Made by a program: the position numbers and the translations under genes. DNA of 8,662 bases. It comes from an uncultured Dorea sp. (GTDB lineage Bacteria; Bacillota_A; Clostridia; Lachnospirales; Lachnospiraceae). Every line of letters starts with the position of its first letter. Position 1 is the first letter of the stretch. Where the stretch lies: NCBI GenBank assembly GCA_948468495.1, contig CAOKJI010000046.1, forward strand, positions 1 to 8,662. The letters run 5' to 3'. The notes beneath the pieces were generated by a model. The model was not told where the DNA came from, ran no database searches, and worked only from the letters and a program-made list of their open reading frames with translations. Below, one piece after another: positions 1 to 6,365 of the stretch.

Positions 1-313
1 AATGATAGTGCTTTAAGAAATATTCGTAATCATCGGATATTTTATAATAATCTTCACTGTTCACGTATTGGTAAAAATCCATCACTTCCGTATAACCAAT
101 TAAAGAAATGGAAAAGTCCCGTAATTCTTCCGCATAGTTTGACAGATTCTCCTGCATGGAAACCAAAGTATTGCGCATCATTTGCTCCGATTGCTTTTCA
201 AACCGGTTATTAAAATATGACATTAAAACGGCTGTCAGCAAAAGCAGCGGAATCAGAGTTCCTCCTAAGAACAGGATTAACAGCCGGGCGCGAAATGTTT
301 TACGATACTTCAT
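1..313 (-). CDS. Sensor histidine kinase, N-terminal part (YesM-like), cut by window edge
   Basis: Reading leftwards from the ATG at 311-313 gives 104 codons with no stop, so the gene continues beyond the window. A ribosome site AAGGAGA (320-326) sits 6 bases before the start. The protein begins with a short basic segment (MKYRKTFRAR), then one hydrophobic membrane helix at about residues 11-33 (rich in Leu, with a GGT and a Pro), then a hydrophilic, Glu/Gln/Asn-rich, probably helical stretch containing many aromatic residues. This is the usual opening of a YesM-type two-component sensor kinase, whose extracellular sensor follows the first helix and whose HAMP, HisKA-type and ATPase domains lie further on. 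None of those later domains is visible here. Its divergent placement next to a sugar ABC-transporter operon is typical of YesM/YesN pairs that control carbohydrate uptake. A chemoreceptor or other single-helix sensor could start in the same way, so the kinase call rests partly on context. Confidence 0.72.
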   Translation of the reverse strand, partial: MKYRKTFRARLLILFLGGTLIPLLLLTAVLMSYFNNRFEKQSEQMMRNTLVSMQENLSNYAEELRDFSISLIGYTEVMDFYQYVNSEDYYKISDDYEYFLKHYH

Positions 314-395
314 AAGTCTTCTCCTTAACCTCCATCGCTGACGCAATGGATTGCAGCTCTGTATGATTCTAATGAGTCCGATGTAATCTTTTAGC

Positions 396-401
396 ATTAT
401 A
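396..401 (-). promoter_or_regulatory. Candidate -10 box for the sensor kinase gene
   Basis: On the minus strand this reads TATAAT, a perfect -10 consensus, 82 bases before the kinase start codon. No good -35 hexamer lies 16-18 bases further upstream; that spacer is an A/T tract. The promoter would therefore be weak or need an activator. The box overlaps by one base the left arm of the inverted repeat at 401-428. Confidence 0.4.
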
Positions 402-428
402 TCACAAAAAAAAATTATTATTTGTGAT
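401..428. repeat. Inverted repeat ATCACAAA / TTTGTGAT in the divergent control region
   Basis: Two perfect 8-bp arms (401-408 and 421-428) flank a 12-bp A/T-only centre. The element lies between the kinase -10 box and the promoter of the transporter operon. It has no T-run placed to act as a terminator on either strand, so a protein-binding site is more likely than an RNA hairpin. Further TTTGT units occur at 428-432 and 447-451, just upstream of the transporter promoter, and could be additional half-sites. Binding by the response regulator partner of the kinase is an inference. Confidence 0.4.
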
Positions 429-465
429 TTGTAGAAATAGAGACTTTTTGTGTGGAATTAGGACA

Positions 466-494
466 TTTAAAAGGGGAAAAAATAGACTTATAAT
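466..494 (+). promoter_or_regulatory. Predicted promoter of the sugar transporter / alpha-galactosidase operon
   Basis: A perfect -10 hexamer TATAAT (489-494) is preceded, after exactly 17 bases, by TTTAAA (466-471), which matches four of six positions of the -35 consensus. Transcription would start near 501 and leave a leader of about 70 bases before the binding-protein start codon. The poor -35 fits a promoter that needs an activator. No convincing CcpA cre site (TGWAAACGNTTNCA-like) was seen nearby. This is read by eye from the consensus. Confidence 0.55.
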
Positions 495-502
495 GCAGGT
501 AT

Positions 503-527
503 AACATTGATACGGCCGTATGATGTT
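503..527. promoter_or_regulatory. Palindromic candidate operator at the expected transcription start
   Basis: The centre ATACGGCCGTAT (510-521) is a perfect 12-bp palindrome. Outside it, AACAT and ATGTT continue the symmetry, offset by one base. It begins 8 bases after the -10 box, so it covers the predicted start site and first bases of the message. That is the classic position for a repressor operator. It could also fold as a leader hairpin. It is not followed by a T-run, so it is not an intrinsic terminator. The protein that would bind is unknown. Confidence 0.45.
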
Positions 528-555
528 AAATGAGCACTTGTTTTTAAAACCAAAA

Positions 556-563
556 AGAAAGGA
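556..563 (+). promoter_or_regulatory. Ribosome binding site that fixes the binding-protein start at 572
   Basis: AGAAAGGA ends 8 bases before the ATG at 572-574. The in-frame ATG at 563-565 shares its first base with this site, so it cannot be served by it. The start at 572 also gives a standard signal peptide that opens with MKK. Confidence 0.75.
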
Positions 564-571
564 TGGCACCA

Positions 572-1873
572 ATGAAAAAGTTATTAAGCGTATTGTTATC
601 AGCAGCGTTAATCGGCGGTCTGTGCGCCGGATGTTCCAAAGCTCCGAAAGAAGAAGGCGGCGATTCAGGAATGGAAGTTTCCGGAGAAGAATCTGAAAAA
701 AGCAAAACCACACTAACCTTTGTTCAGCATATGTCCGGCGTCATCACAGATGAGCTTCAGGCCGTACTGGATGAATTTGAAGCGGAAACCGGAATTGCGG
801 TGGAAATGTCCAGTCCGGGAAGTGACATTGAGGAAGTTATGAAAACCCGGATGGCCTCGAATACTCTGCCGGATCTTTGGACCACCCATGGCTGGTCGGT
901 TGCCCGTTACGGCGAATATTTACGCCCAATGAATGATCAGGACTTTGTAGAGCATATCGTGCCTTCGATTAAAGATTTAATCACCGGCCCTGACGGAAAT
1001 ATCTACGTATTGCCGATCGACGCCGACATCTGCGGAATTTCCTATAATGCAGAAGTATTAGAGGACGCAGATGTTGAGCCGGAATCTATCCTGACCTGGG
1101 AAGACTTTGAAGCGGCCTGCGACAAAATCAAAGCGATTGGCAAGACGCCTCTGTTCTTTGACGGCAAAGACCCTCTGGCATTTGGACAATTCTTTGATTT
1201 TGTAGCGCCCACATTATACACAAACAACGACGATATTAACCGGCGGGAAGAATTTCTGGACGGCAGCTTTGATTGGAAAGACTGGCGTGAGGTTTGTGAA
1301 ATCCTTGAGCGATGGACGAAGAAAGGATACCTGAATACAGATGCATTAACTGCTGATTATGCCACAGCCTGCCAGGCTTTAGGAAAAGGCGACGCTGCTT
1401 TTATGCTTCGCAACGCGAATGTAATTGTCGAAGCATGGACAACCAGTCCTGATGCAAGACTCGGGATTCTGCCGATTCCCGGTAAAGACAGCGATAATCC
1501 ACGCTGCATCATCGGCGGAGAGCGCTTGGCAGTCGGCGTATGGAAGGATTCGCCTCATCAGGAGGAAGCGCTTCAGTTAATCGAATATCTGGCACAGCCG
1601 GAAGTATGCGCCAGACTGGCAACAGCGGCCGGAATGCCTGCAGGACTCGATAACGCAGAAAGCGACACCGGTAAACTGGCCCCTTACTATGAGCGGGTAA
1701 TGTCAGATGATATTTTAACCATTCCTTACTTCGACCGCGAGTACCTGCCCAGCGGAATGTGGGATGATTTATGTGTGACTGGCGCTAATATTGTAGCTGG
1801 AAATAGCGGGGCTATTGATGAAACAATTGAACAGATGCGCCAAAGCTACGAGACCAAAAAGGCGCAGCAATGA
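572..1873 (+). CDS. Extracellular solute-binding lipoprotein of a sugar ABC importer (family 1)
   Basis: This 433-residue protein is the extracellular sugar receptor of the ABC importer encoded just downstream. It starts with a lipoprotein signal (MKK, then a hydrophobic stretch rich in Leu/Ala/Gly) ending in LCAGC, with Cys21 as the probable lipid-modified residue. A Ser/Gly/Glu-rich linker follows to about residue 45, and the mature domain begins near TTLTFVQHM. The fold features match family 1 carbohydrate-binding proteins (UgpB/MalE type): an early pattern resembling 'AVLDEFEAETGI', then 'LPDLWTTHG', and a later 'GNIYVLPIDADICGISYN', the conserved strand region after the first lobe. The in-frame ATG at 563 is rejected because it overlaps the ribosome site. 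The stop codon overlaps the ATG of the next gene (ATGA), implying translational coupling. The exact ligand cannot be read from sequence; an alpha-galactoside is inferred from the GH36 enzyme in the operon. The lipobox has Cys rather than Leu at position -3, which is uncommon. Confidence 0.93.
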   Translation: MKKLLSVLLSAALIGGLCAGCSKAPKEEGGDSGMEVSGEESEKSKTTLTFVQHMSGVITDELQAVLDEFEAETGIAVEMSSPGSDIEEVMKTRMASNTLPDLWTTHGWSVARYGEYLRPMNDQDFVEHIVPSIKDLITGPDGNIYVLPIDADICGISYNAEVLEDADVEPESILTWEDFEAACDKIKAIGKTPLFFDGKDPLAFGQFFDFVAPTLYTNNDDINRREEFLDGSFDWKDWREVCEILERWTKKGYLNTDALTADYATACQALGKGDAAFMLRNANVIVEAWTTSPDARLGILPIPGKDSDNPRCIIGGERLAVGVWKDSPHQEEALQLIEYLAQPEVCARLATAAGMPAGLDNAESDTGKLAPYYERVMSDDILTIPYFDREYLPSGMWDDLCVTGANIVAGNSGAIDETIEQMRQSYETKKAQQ

Positions 1874-2745
1874 TGAAAAAAAGAAACAAGAATATCATCA
1901 ATCTGTTTTACGTGCCGGCTCTTATCCTGTTTTCTGTCTTTGTAATTTACCCGTTTATAGAAGGGATTCGTATCTCATTCACAAATTGGAACGGATACTC
2001 ACAGAATTATACATACGTGGGCGTAAAGAATTACATACAGTTATTTCAGGACAAGAATGTACGTACAGCGCTGATTAACACATTAATCTATGGAGTCGGC
2101 AGTACCTTTTTACAAAATGTTATCGGGCTTTTATATGCGGTCTTCCTTGACAGCAAATTTCGCGGCCGTATGCTTGTCCGAACCATTATCTACCTGCCGA
2201 TAATGATTGCGCCGCTGGTTATGGGTTACATTATGTATTTCCTGGTGCAATATGACAATGGTGCAATCAATGATATTCTGGCTGTATTTGGCAGGCAGCC
2301 GGTGGACTGGATGAATAACGGTTCCCGGGCAGTTATCATCATGACCCTGATTAACAGCCTGCAATTTGTCGGCATTTCCATGGTTATTTACATGGCCGGA
2401 CTTCAGGGAATCCCCGGCGTATATTACGAAGCGGCGGCTATTGACGGCGTTTCAGGATTCCAGGCATTCCGCAGTATCACTTTGCCGCTTCTGACTCCCG
2501 CTATTACTTCTGCGGTGGTTATTAACCTAATCGGCGGACTGAAGCTTTTTGATATTATTATGGCTTTGACCATGGGCGGTCCGGGATATTCCTCTCATTC
2601 GCTTTCTACTCTGATTACGAATCAATATTTCAGAGCTCAAAATGCCGGATACTCGGCAGCGATGGGAATCGGAACATTCCTGCTGATTATGTTTATCAGC
2701 AATGTAACGATGCGCTATTTTGATAAAAAGGAGGTCTATTCATGA
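1870..2745 (+). CDS. Sugar ABC transporter permease, MalF/UgpA type
   Basis: This 291-residue integral membrane protein is one of the two halves of the import channel. Six hydrophobic segments are visible at about residues 12-32, 68-93, 103-127, 154-175, 208-232 and 262-280. The cytoplasmic EAA loop, which docks the ATPase, is intact at residues 187-206: EAAAIDG, nine intervening residues, then ITLP. The later MGGPGYSS segment (235-242) is typical of the MalF-like partner. The start ATG at 1870 overlaps the stop of the binding-protein gene, with AAAAAGG (1856-1862) as ribosome site; a second ATG follows directly at 1873, so the true start may be one codon later. The gene ends overlapping the start of the second permease. 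No large periplasmic insertion like that of E. coli MalF is present, as expected for the Gram-positive form. Confidence 0.95.
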   Translation: MMKKRNKNIINLFYVPALILFSVFVIYPFIEGIRISFTNWNGYSQNYTYVGVKNYIQLFQDKNVRTALINTLIYGVGSTFLQNVIGLLYAVFLDSKFRGRMLVRTIIYLPIMIAPLVMGYIMYFLVQYDNGAINDILAVFGRQPVDWMNNGSRAVIIMTLINSLQFVGISMVIYMAGLQGIPGVYYEAAAIDGVSGFQAFRSITLPLLTPAITSAVVINLIGGLKLFDIIMALTMGGPGYSSHSLSTLITNQYFRAQNAGYSAAMGIGTFLLIMFISNVTMRYFDKKEVYS

Positions 2746-3560
2746 TGAAAAAGAAAACCTCCGCCTGGAAATATTTGTTGTCGGCCCTGATTGTACTGAT
2801 TCATGCAATACCGCTCTACATTCTAATCGGCGTAGCTTTCAAGTCCAAGATGGATATGAGTTCCCGCTGGATTCTGCCGGGATACGTCTGGTGGGACAAT
2901 TTTAAAAACGCGCTGTTTCGGGGCGACATGCTGCTGGCCCTGAAAAACAGTTTCATCATTACAGCCGGCTCAGTATTACTGATTACTCTTCTGGGTGCAC
3001 TGGCGGCCTTTCCTCTGGCCCGGCATACCAGCCGGCTCAACAACGGTGTCCGCGGGCTTATTATGGGAGTTATGATGGTCCCTCCCTTAAGCATACTGGT
3101 GCCGCTTTATTCAAACCTGGCTCATGTCGGCGGTTTGTCGACCTATTGGGGGATTATTGGCGTGCTGACGGCTTTTCAGCTGCCAATGAGTATTTTCCTA
3201 TTTACTAATTTTATCAAATCCATCCCCACAGGCTTAGATGAAGCGGCGGCTATTGACGGATGCGGCCCGTTTCGGACTTTTGCCCTGATTATCCTGCCGC
3301 AGTTGAAGCCGGTTATTGCATCGGTGGTAATCTTAACCGGAGTAAACTGCTGGAATGATTATCAATTTTCACTCTATTTGCTGCAGTCACCGAAATTCAA
3401 GACCATAACTCTGGCTATTTCGAGCTTCGTCTCGCTTCAGTCGAGCGATATCAATGCAGCCGGAGCCGCCGCGCTGATGGGAATCACGCCGGTGGTAGTA
3501 TTCTTCCTGTTTCTGCAGAAATATTTTATTAAGGGAATGGTGGACAGCGCCATCAAATAG
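2742..3560 (+). CDS. Sugar ABC transporter permease, MalG/UgpE type
   Basis: This 272-residue protein is the second channel subunit. Hydrophobic segments lie at about residues 10-32, 68-92, 104-124, 134-157, 188-208 and 243-262. The EAA loop is at residues 167-186 (EAAAIDG, then further on IILP). The WNDY segment (204-207) and the C-terminal run ending GMVDSAIK are typical of MalG-type subunits, which usually end in a similar short tail contacting the ATPase. The start at 2742 has a strong AAAGGAGG ribosome site (2727-2734) with 7 bases of spacing; a second ATG follows directly. It overlaps the stop of the first permease by 4 bases. No ATP-binding subunit is encoded in this operon, so an ATPase of MsmX/MsmK type encoded elsewhere is the probable partner; that is inference from related Firmicute importers. 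Confidence 0.95.
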   Translation: MMKKKTSAWKYLLSALIVLIHAIPLYILIGVAFKSKMDMSSRWILPGYVWWDNFKNALFRGDMLLALKNSFIITAGSVLLITLLGALAAFPLARHTSRLNNGVRGLIMGVMMVPPLSILVPLYSNLAHVGGLSTYWGIIGVLTAFQLPMSIFLFTNFIKSIPTGLDEAAAIDGCGPFRTFALIILPQLKPVIASVVILTGVNCWNDYQFSLYLLQSPKFKTITLAISSFVSLQSSDINAAGAAALMGITPVVVFFLFLQKYFIKGMVDSAIK

Positions 3561-3572
3561 GAGGTAACTTTC

Positions 3573-5771
3573 ATGATTACAATTCATGACAATCTATTTT
3601 TCCTGCATGGAAAAGATATGTCTTATATTATGAAAAAAAACGAGGCCGGATACCTTTATCATCTGTATTATGGAAAGCGTTTGGGCCAGCGCGAATACCA
3701 GATACCGGTTAATTATCTGCGCGGATTCAGCGCCGCCGACATCAATGATAAAACCGTCCGGGACACCCCAAACAACGACGTTGGCTGGCTGCCAAAAGAC
3801 GAACAGGGAAAATCGCTGGACGAGGCGCCTCAGGAATACCCGTCTTACGGCCGTTTTGACTTGCGGACGCCGGCCTTTGAGATTGAATACTGCGATGGCA
3901 ATCGTATTACTGACCTGCGCTATGACAGTCATGAAATCATCAGCGGAAAGCCGGAACTGCCCGGTCTTCCGGCCGCGTATGGGAAAGAGAACGAAGCCCA
4001 GACCCTTCGTATTACTCTGAAGGATATGGTAGCGAAGATTACCGTTATTTTGAGCTATACCGTATATGAACAGCATAATAATATCTGCCGGAATGTCCGG
4101 ATTCAGAATCAAGGAAAGGAAGCAGTCATACTTCGGCGGGCGCTGTCCGTTAATATCGACTTTGCCGGCGGTGACCGCGATGTCATCAGCTTTCCCGGAA
4201 GCTGGGCAAGAGAACGCCATACCAATCGTCAGAGGATTCACCAGGGAATACAGGAATTTTCCTGCGCCCGGGGCGCAAGCGGTCATCAGATGAATCCCTT
4301 TATCATTGTCTGTGATACCGCTTCAAACGAAGATTATGGCAATTGTTACGGCTTTTCACTGGTGTACAGCGGCAACCATAGCGCCATAATTGAAAAAGAT
4401 CAGTATGATATCACCCGGGTACAGATGGGAATCCATCCAAATACCTTTGCATGGGAACTGAAGCCTGACGACTGGTTCCAGACGCCGGAATGCATCCTGG
4501 CTTTCAGCAGCCAGGGTTTAAATTCCCTGTCACAAAGTTACCATGATTTTTTCCGGGAACATTTTCTTCATGGCTACTGGTCGAAGCGGGACCGTCCGAT
4601 TCTGTTAAATAGTTGGGAGGCCAGCTACTTTGATTACAACGAAGAGACGCTTTTAACGCTTGCAGAGAAATCCAAAGCATTGGGCATAGAAATGCTGGTC
4701 ATGGATGACGGCTGGTTCGGTAAACGCGATGACGATCATTCCTCCCTTGGGGACTGGTATGCGAATAAAAAGAAGCTGCCCGGCGGCCTCAGCCGTTTGG
4801 CAGCTAAAGTCAACGATTTGGGACTGGGCTTTGGACTGTGGATGGAGCCGGAGATGGTTTCGCCTGACAGTGAGCTGTATCGCACGCATCCGGATTGGGC
4901 CGTTCAGGTACCGGGGCGAACGCCGGCAATTACCAGATGGCAGTATGTGCTGGATTTGTCAAGAACAGAAATCCAGGACTACATCATAGACGCAGTATCA
5001 GAAGTACTTAGCGTACCCGGAATATCCTATCTAAAATGGGATATGAACCGCCACATGACCGACATGCCTGATTCCGGTTATAACCACCGCTATATATTAG
5101 GGCTTTACCGGGTTTTGGAGCAATTGACCAGACGTTTCCCCAAGGTGCTGTTTGAAAGCTGCAGCGGAGGCGGCGGCCGAATGGACCCAGGAATCCTGTA
5201 TTATATGCCGCAAACATGGATTAGCGATAATTCCGATGCAATTGAGCGGCTTTATATTCAGGAGGGTACTTCCTATGCTTATCCTCTTCCATGTATGACA
5301 GCCCATGTATCGGCAGTACCGAACCATCAGACTGGTCGAATCACACCCTTAAGTATTCGGGGACATGTCGCGCAATTCGGGATGTTTGGCTATGAACTGA
5401 ATCCCGATGATTTGCCAGAAAGTGAGAAAATTGAAATCGTGCAGCAGATAGAAACAGCTAAAAGACTGCGTACATTAATGCGTTCCGGGGACTTTTACCG
5501 AATCGCATCTCCATATGCGGGAAATGACTGCGCATGGCAGGTAGTGTCAAAGGACAAACGGGAGACTGTCTTACTATTTGCCCGTATTCTTTCGGTTCCG
5601 AATCCCAATGTTACAACGGTGAAATTAAAAGGTCTGCTTCCCGGTGAGAACTATAATGAGTCCGGCAGTCAAAGAATATACGGCGGTGATGAACTCATGT
5701 ATATGGGAGTCCATATTGAAACGGGCGCACAGGATTACTTCAGTATACTGAAGCACTTAATCGTTAATTAG
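3573..5771 (+). CDS. Alpha-galactosidase, glycoside hydrolase family 36
   Basis: This 732-residue enzyme releases alpha-1,6-linked galactose from melibiose, raffinose and related sugars. There is no signal peptide, so it acts in the cytoplasm on imported sugar. Layout by eye: N-terminal beta domain (about 1-330), TIM barrel (about 335-640), C-terminal beta domain. Family hallmarks are all present: LNSWEASYFDYNE (345-357), MDDGWFG (377-383), MEPEMVSPDS (424-433), KWDMNR (488-493) with Asp490 as the expected nucleophile, CSGGGGRMDPG (530-540) in the galactose-binding loop, and SDNSDA (551-556), where Asp552 is the likely acid/base. Length (about 730) matches the long bacterial subgroup of GH36 (AgaA/RafA type). 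The ribosome site AGGAGG (3559-3564) overlaps the stop of the second permease, with 8 bases before the ATG. It is the last gene before the terminator at 5797. Preference among melibiose, raffinose and stachyose cannot be decided from sequence. I assign no symbol because several (aga, rafA, melA) are used for this family. Confidence 0.95.
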   Translation: MITIHDNLFFLHGKDMSYIMKKNEAGYLYHLYYGKRLGQREYQIPVNYLRGFSAADINDKTVRDTPNNDVGWLPKDEQGKSLDEAPQEYPSYGRFDLRTPAFEIEYCDGNRITDLRYDSHEIISGKPELPGLPAAYGKENEAQTLRITLKDMVAKITVILSYTVYEQHNNICRNVRIQNQGKEAVILRRALSVNIDFAGGDRDVISFPGSWARERHTNRQRIHQGIQEFSCARGASGHQMNPFIIVCDTASNEDYGNCYGFSLVYSGNHSAIIEKDQYDITRVQMGIHPNTFAWELKPDDWFQTPECILAFSSQGLNSLSQSYHDFFREHFLHGYWSKRDRPILLNSWEASYFDYNEETLLTLAEKSKALGIEMLVMDDGWFGKRDDDHSSLGDWYANKKKLPGGLSRLAAKVNDLGLGFGLWMEPEMVSPDSELYRTHPDWAVQVPGRTPAITRWQYVLDLSRTEIQDYIIDAVSEVLSVPGISYLKWDMNRHMTDMPDSGYNHRYILGLYRVLEQLTRRFPKVLFESCSGGGGRMDPGILYYMPQTWISDNSDAIERLYIQEGTSYAYPLPCMTAHVSAVPNHQTGRITPLSIRGHVAQFGMFGYELNPDDLPESEKIEIVQQIETAKRLRTLMRSGDFYRIASPYAGNDCAWQVVSKDKRETVLLFARILSVPNPNVTTVKLKGLLPGENYNESGSQRIYGGDELMYMGVHIETGAQDYFSILKHLIVN

Positions 5772-5796
5772 AATCATAATTTAAGTAATAGCAGCA

Positions 5797-5837
5797 AAAA
5801 AGAAAGCAATCAGCAATATACTGGATGCTTTCTTTTT
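5797..5837. terminator. Bidirectional intrinsic terminator between convergent operons
   Basis: Perfect 12-bp arms AAAAAGAAAGCA (5797-5808) and TGCTTTCTTTTT (5826-5837) enclose a 17-base loop. The outer pairs are A:T, so each strand ends its stem in a T-run: TTTTT then ATATTT on plus, and TTTTTT on minus. It starts 25 bases after the alpha-galactosidase stop and 14 bases after the stop of the DUF2752 gene, so it can end both transcripts. Confidence 0.88.
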
Positions 5838-5851
5838 ATATTTATGACATC

Positions 5852-6322
5852 TTAACCGGCAAATTGTAATATAAACCGCATCAAATTATTCGGATAGTAA
5901 GTCATAGGCGGCGTATCCGGAAAATACCGCGCCATCCTGTAAATATAGAATGCTATCATAGCGAACAAAATCACAATCAGACACCATTTCGCCCACTTTA
6001 TCTGCTTCTTTAACAACAGATAACGCCAGACTCCCACAGCCAGCAGAAATAAACCCAGTATATAGATAAAGGGTTGTAAATCCCAGGCTTCTGCAAACTG
6101 TCCCCTGAGAAACAGACCGCAAGCCCTTGTCATACCGCAGGAAGGACAGGGATAACCCGTCAATAATACTACGGGACACAGACTATATAAAAAATGGCGT
6201 AAAATAACGAGGTGGGTGACTGCTATCGCAGCCACCCACGCGCTCACCCTGCCGCAGAAAATCGCGTCCTTTATAATTTCCTGCCTAACCTTTTTGATGT
6301 AACGACCGAAATCAGTCCTCAT
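5852..6322 (-). CDS. DUF2752 small membrane protein, last gene of the Rnf operon
   Basis: This 156-residue protein carries the signature of the uncharacterised DUF2752 family: GYPCPSCGMTRAC at residues 56-68, with a CPxCGxTR core. Hydrophobic segments lie at about 27-50, 84-104 and 111-128; the Cys motif follows the first one. After the last helix comes a conserved-looking aromatic stretch (YFPDTPPMTYYPNNLMRF). The function of the family is unknown; the CxxC pair could bind a metal or act in thiol chemistry, but that is speculation. An in-frame ATG at 6448 would add 42 residues, but these read through the end of rnfB and show no family features. The start at 6322 has an AAGGTGA ribosome site and avoids that overlap. 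The gene follows rnfB by 43 bases with no terminator between them, so cotranscription with Rnf is likely. The predicted length fits DUF2752 proteins, which are typically short. Confidence 0.82.
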   Translation of the reverse strand: MRTDFGRYIKKVRQEIIKDAIFCGRVSAWVAAIAVTHLVILRHFLYSLCPVVLLTGYPCPSCGMTRACGLFLRGQFAEAWDLQPFIYILGLFLLAVGVWRYLLLKKQIKWAKWCLIVILFAMIAFYIYRMARYFPDTPPMTYYPNNLMRFILQFAG

Positions 6323-6327
6323 AAAAA

Positions 6328-6334
6328 TCACCTT
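6328..6334 (-). promoter_or_regulatory. Ribosome binding site that fixes the DUF2752 gene start at 6322
   Basis: On the minus strand this reads AAGGTGA, ending 5 bases before the ATG at 6320-6322. The longer in-frame ATG at 6448 lies inside rnfB. A weak imperfect stem (6334-6338 with 6354-6358) overlaps the edge of this site but has no T-run, so it is not a terminator. Confidence 0.65.
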
Positions 6335-6365
6335 GCCTACGAGTTCGTTGAGGAGGCAGTGAAAT

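Larger units (their letters stand above)
314..571. other. Divergent intergenic control region
   Basis: These 258 bases hold the promoters of the sensor kinase (leftwards) and the transporter operon (rightwards), the inverted repeat at 401-428, the palindrome at 503-527 and the ribosome sites of both genes. The stretch is A/T-rich compared with the flanking genes. Nothing resembling a tRNA, riboswitch or small coding gene was seen in it. It is the longest non-coding stretch in the window. Confidence 0.8.

Noticed and set aside
402..713. Minus-strand open frame crossing the divergent control region and the signal peptide of the binding protein
   Set aside because: It would cover both promoters and the start of the binding-protein gene; its product resembles translated A/T-rich DNA and has no family signature.
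3594..4286. Long open frame (230 codons) on the minus strand inside the alpha-galactosidase gene
   Set aside because: It is fully antisense to a clear GH36 gene, has no recognisable domain and no convincing ribosome site; it is a codon-bias shadow.
6334..6358. Possible terminator between rnfB and the DUF2752 gene
   Set aside because: The stem has only about five pairs with a long loop and no T-run, so it should not stop transcription.
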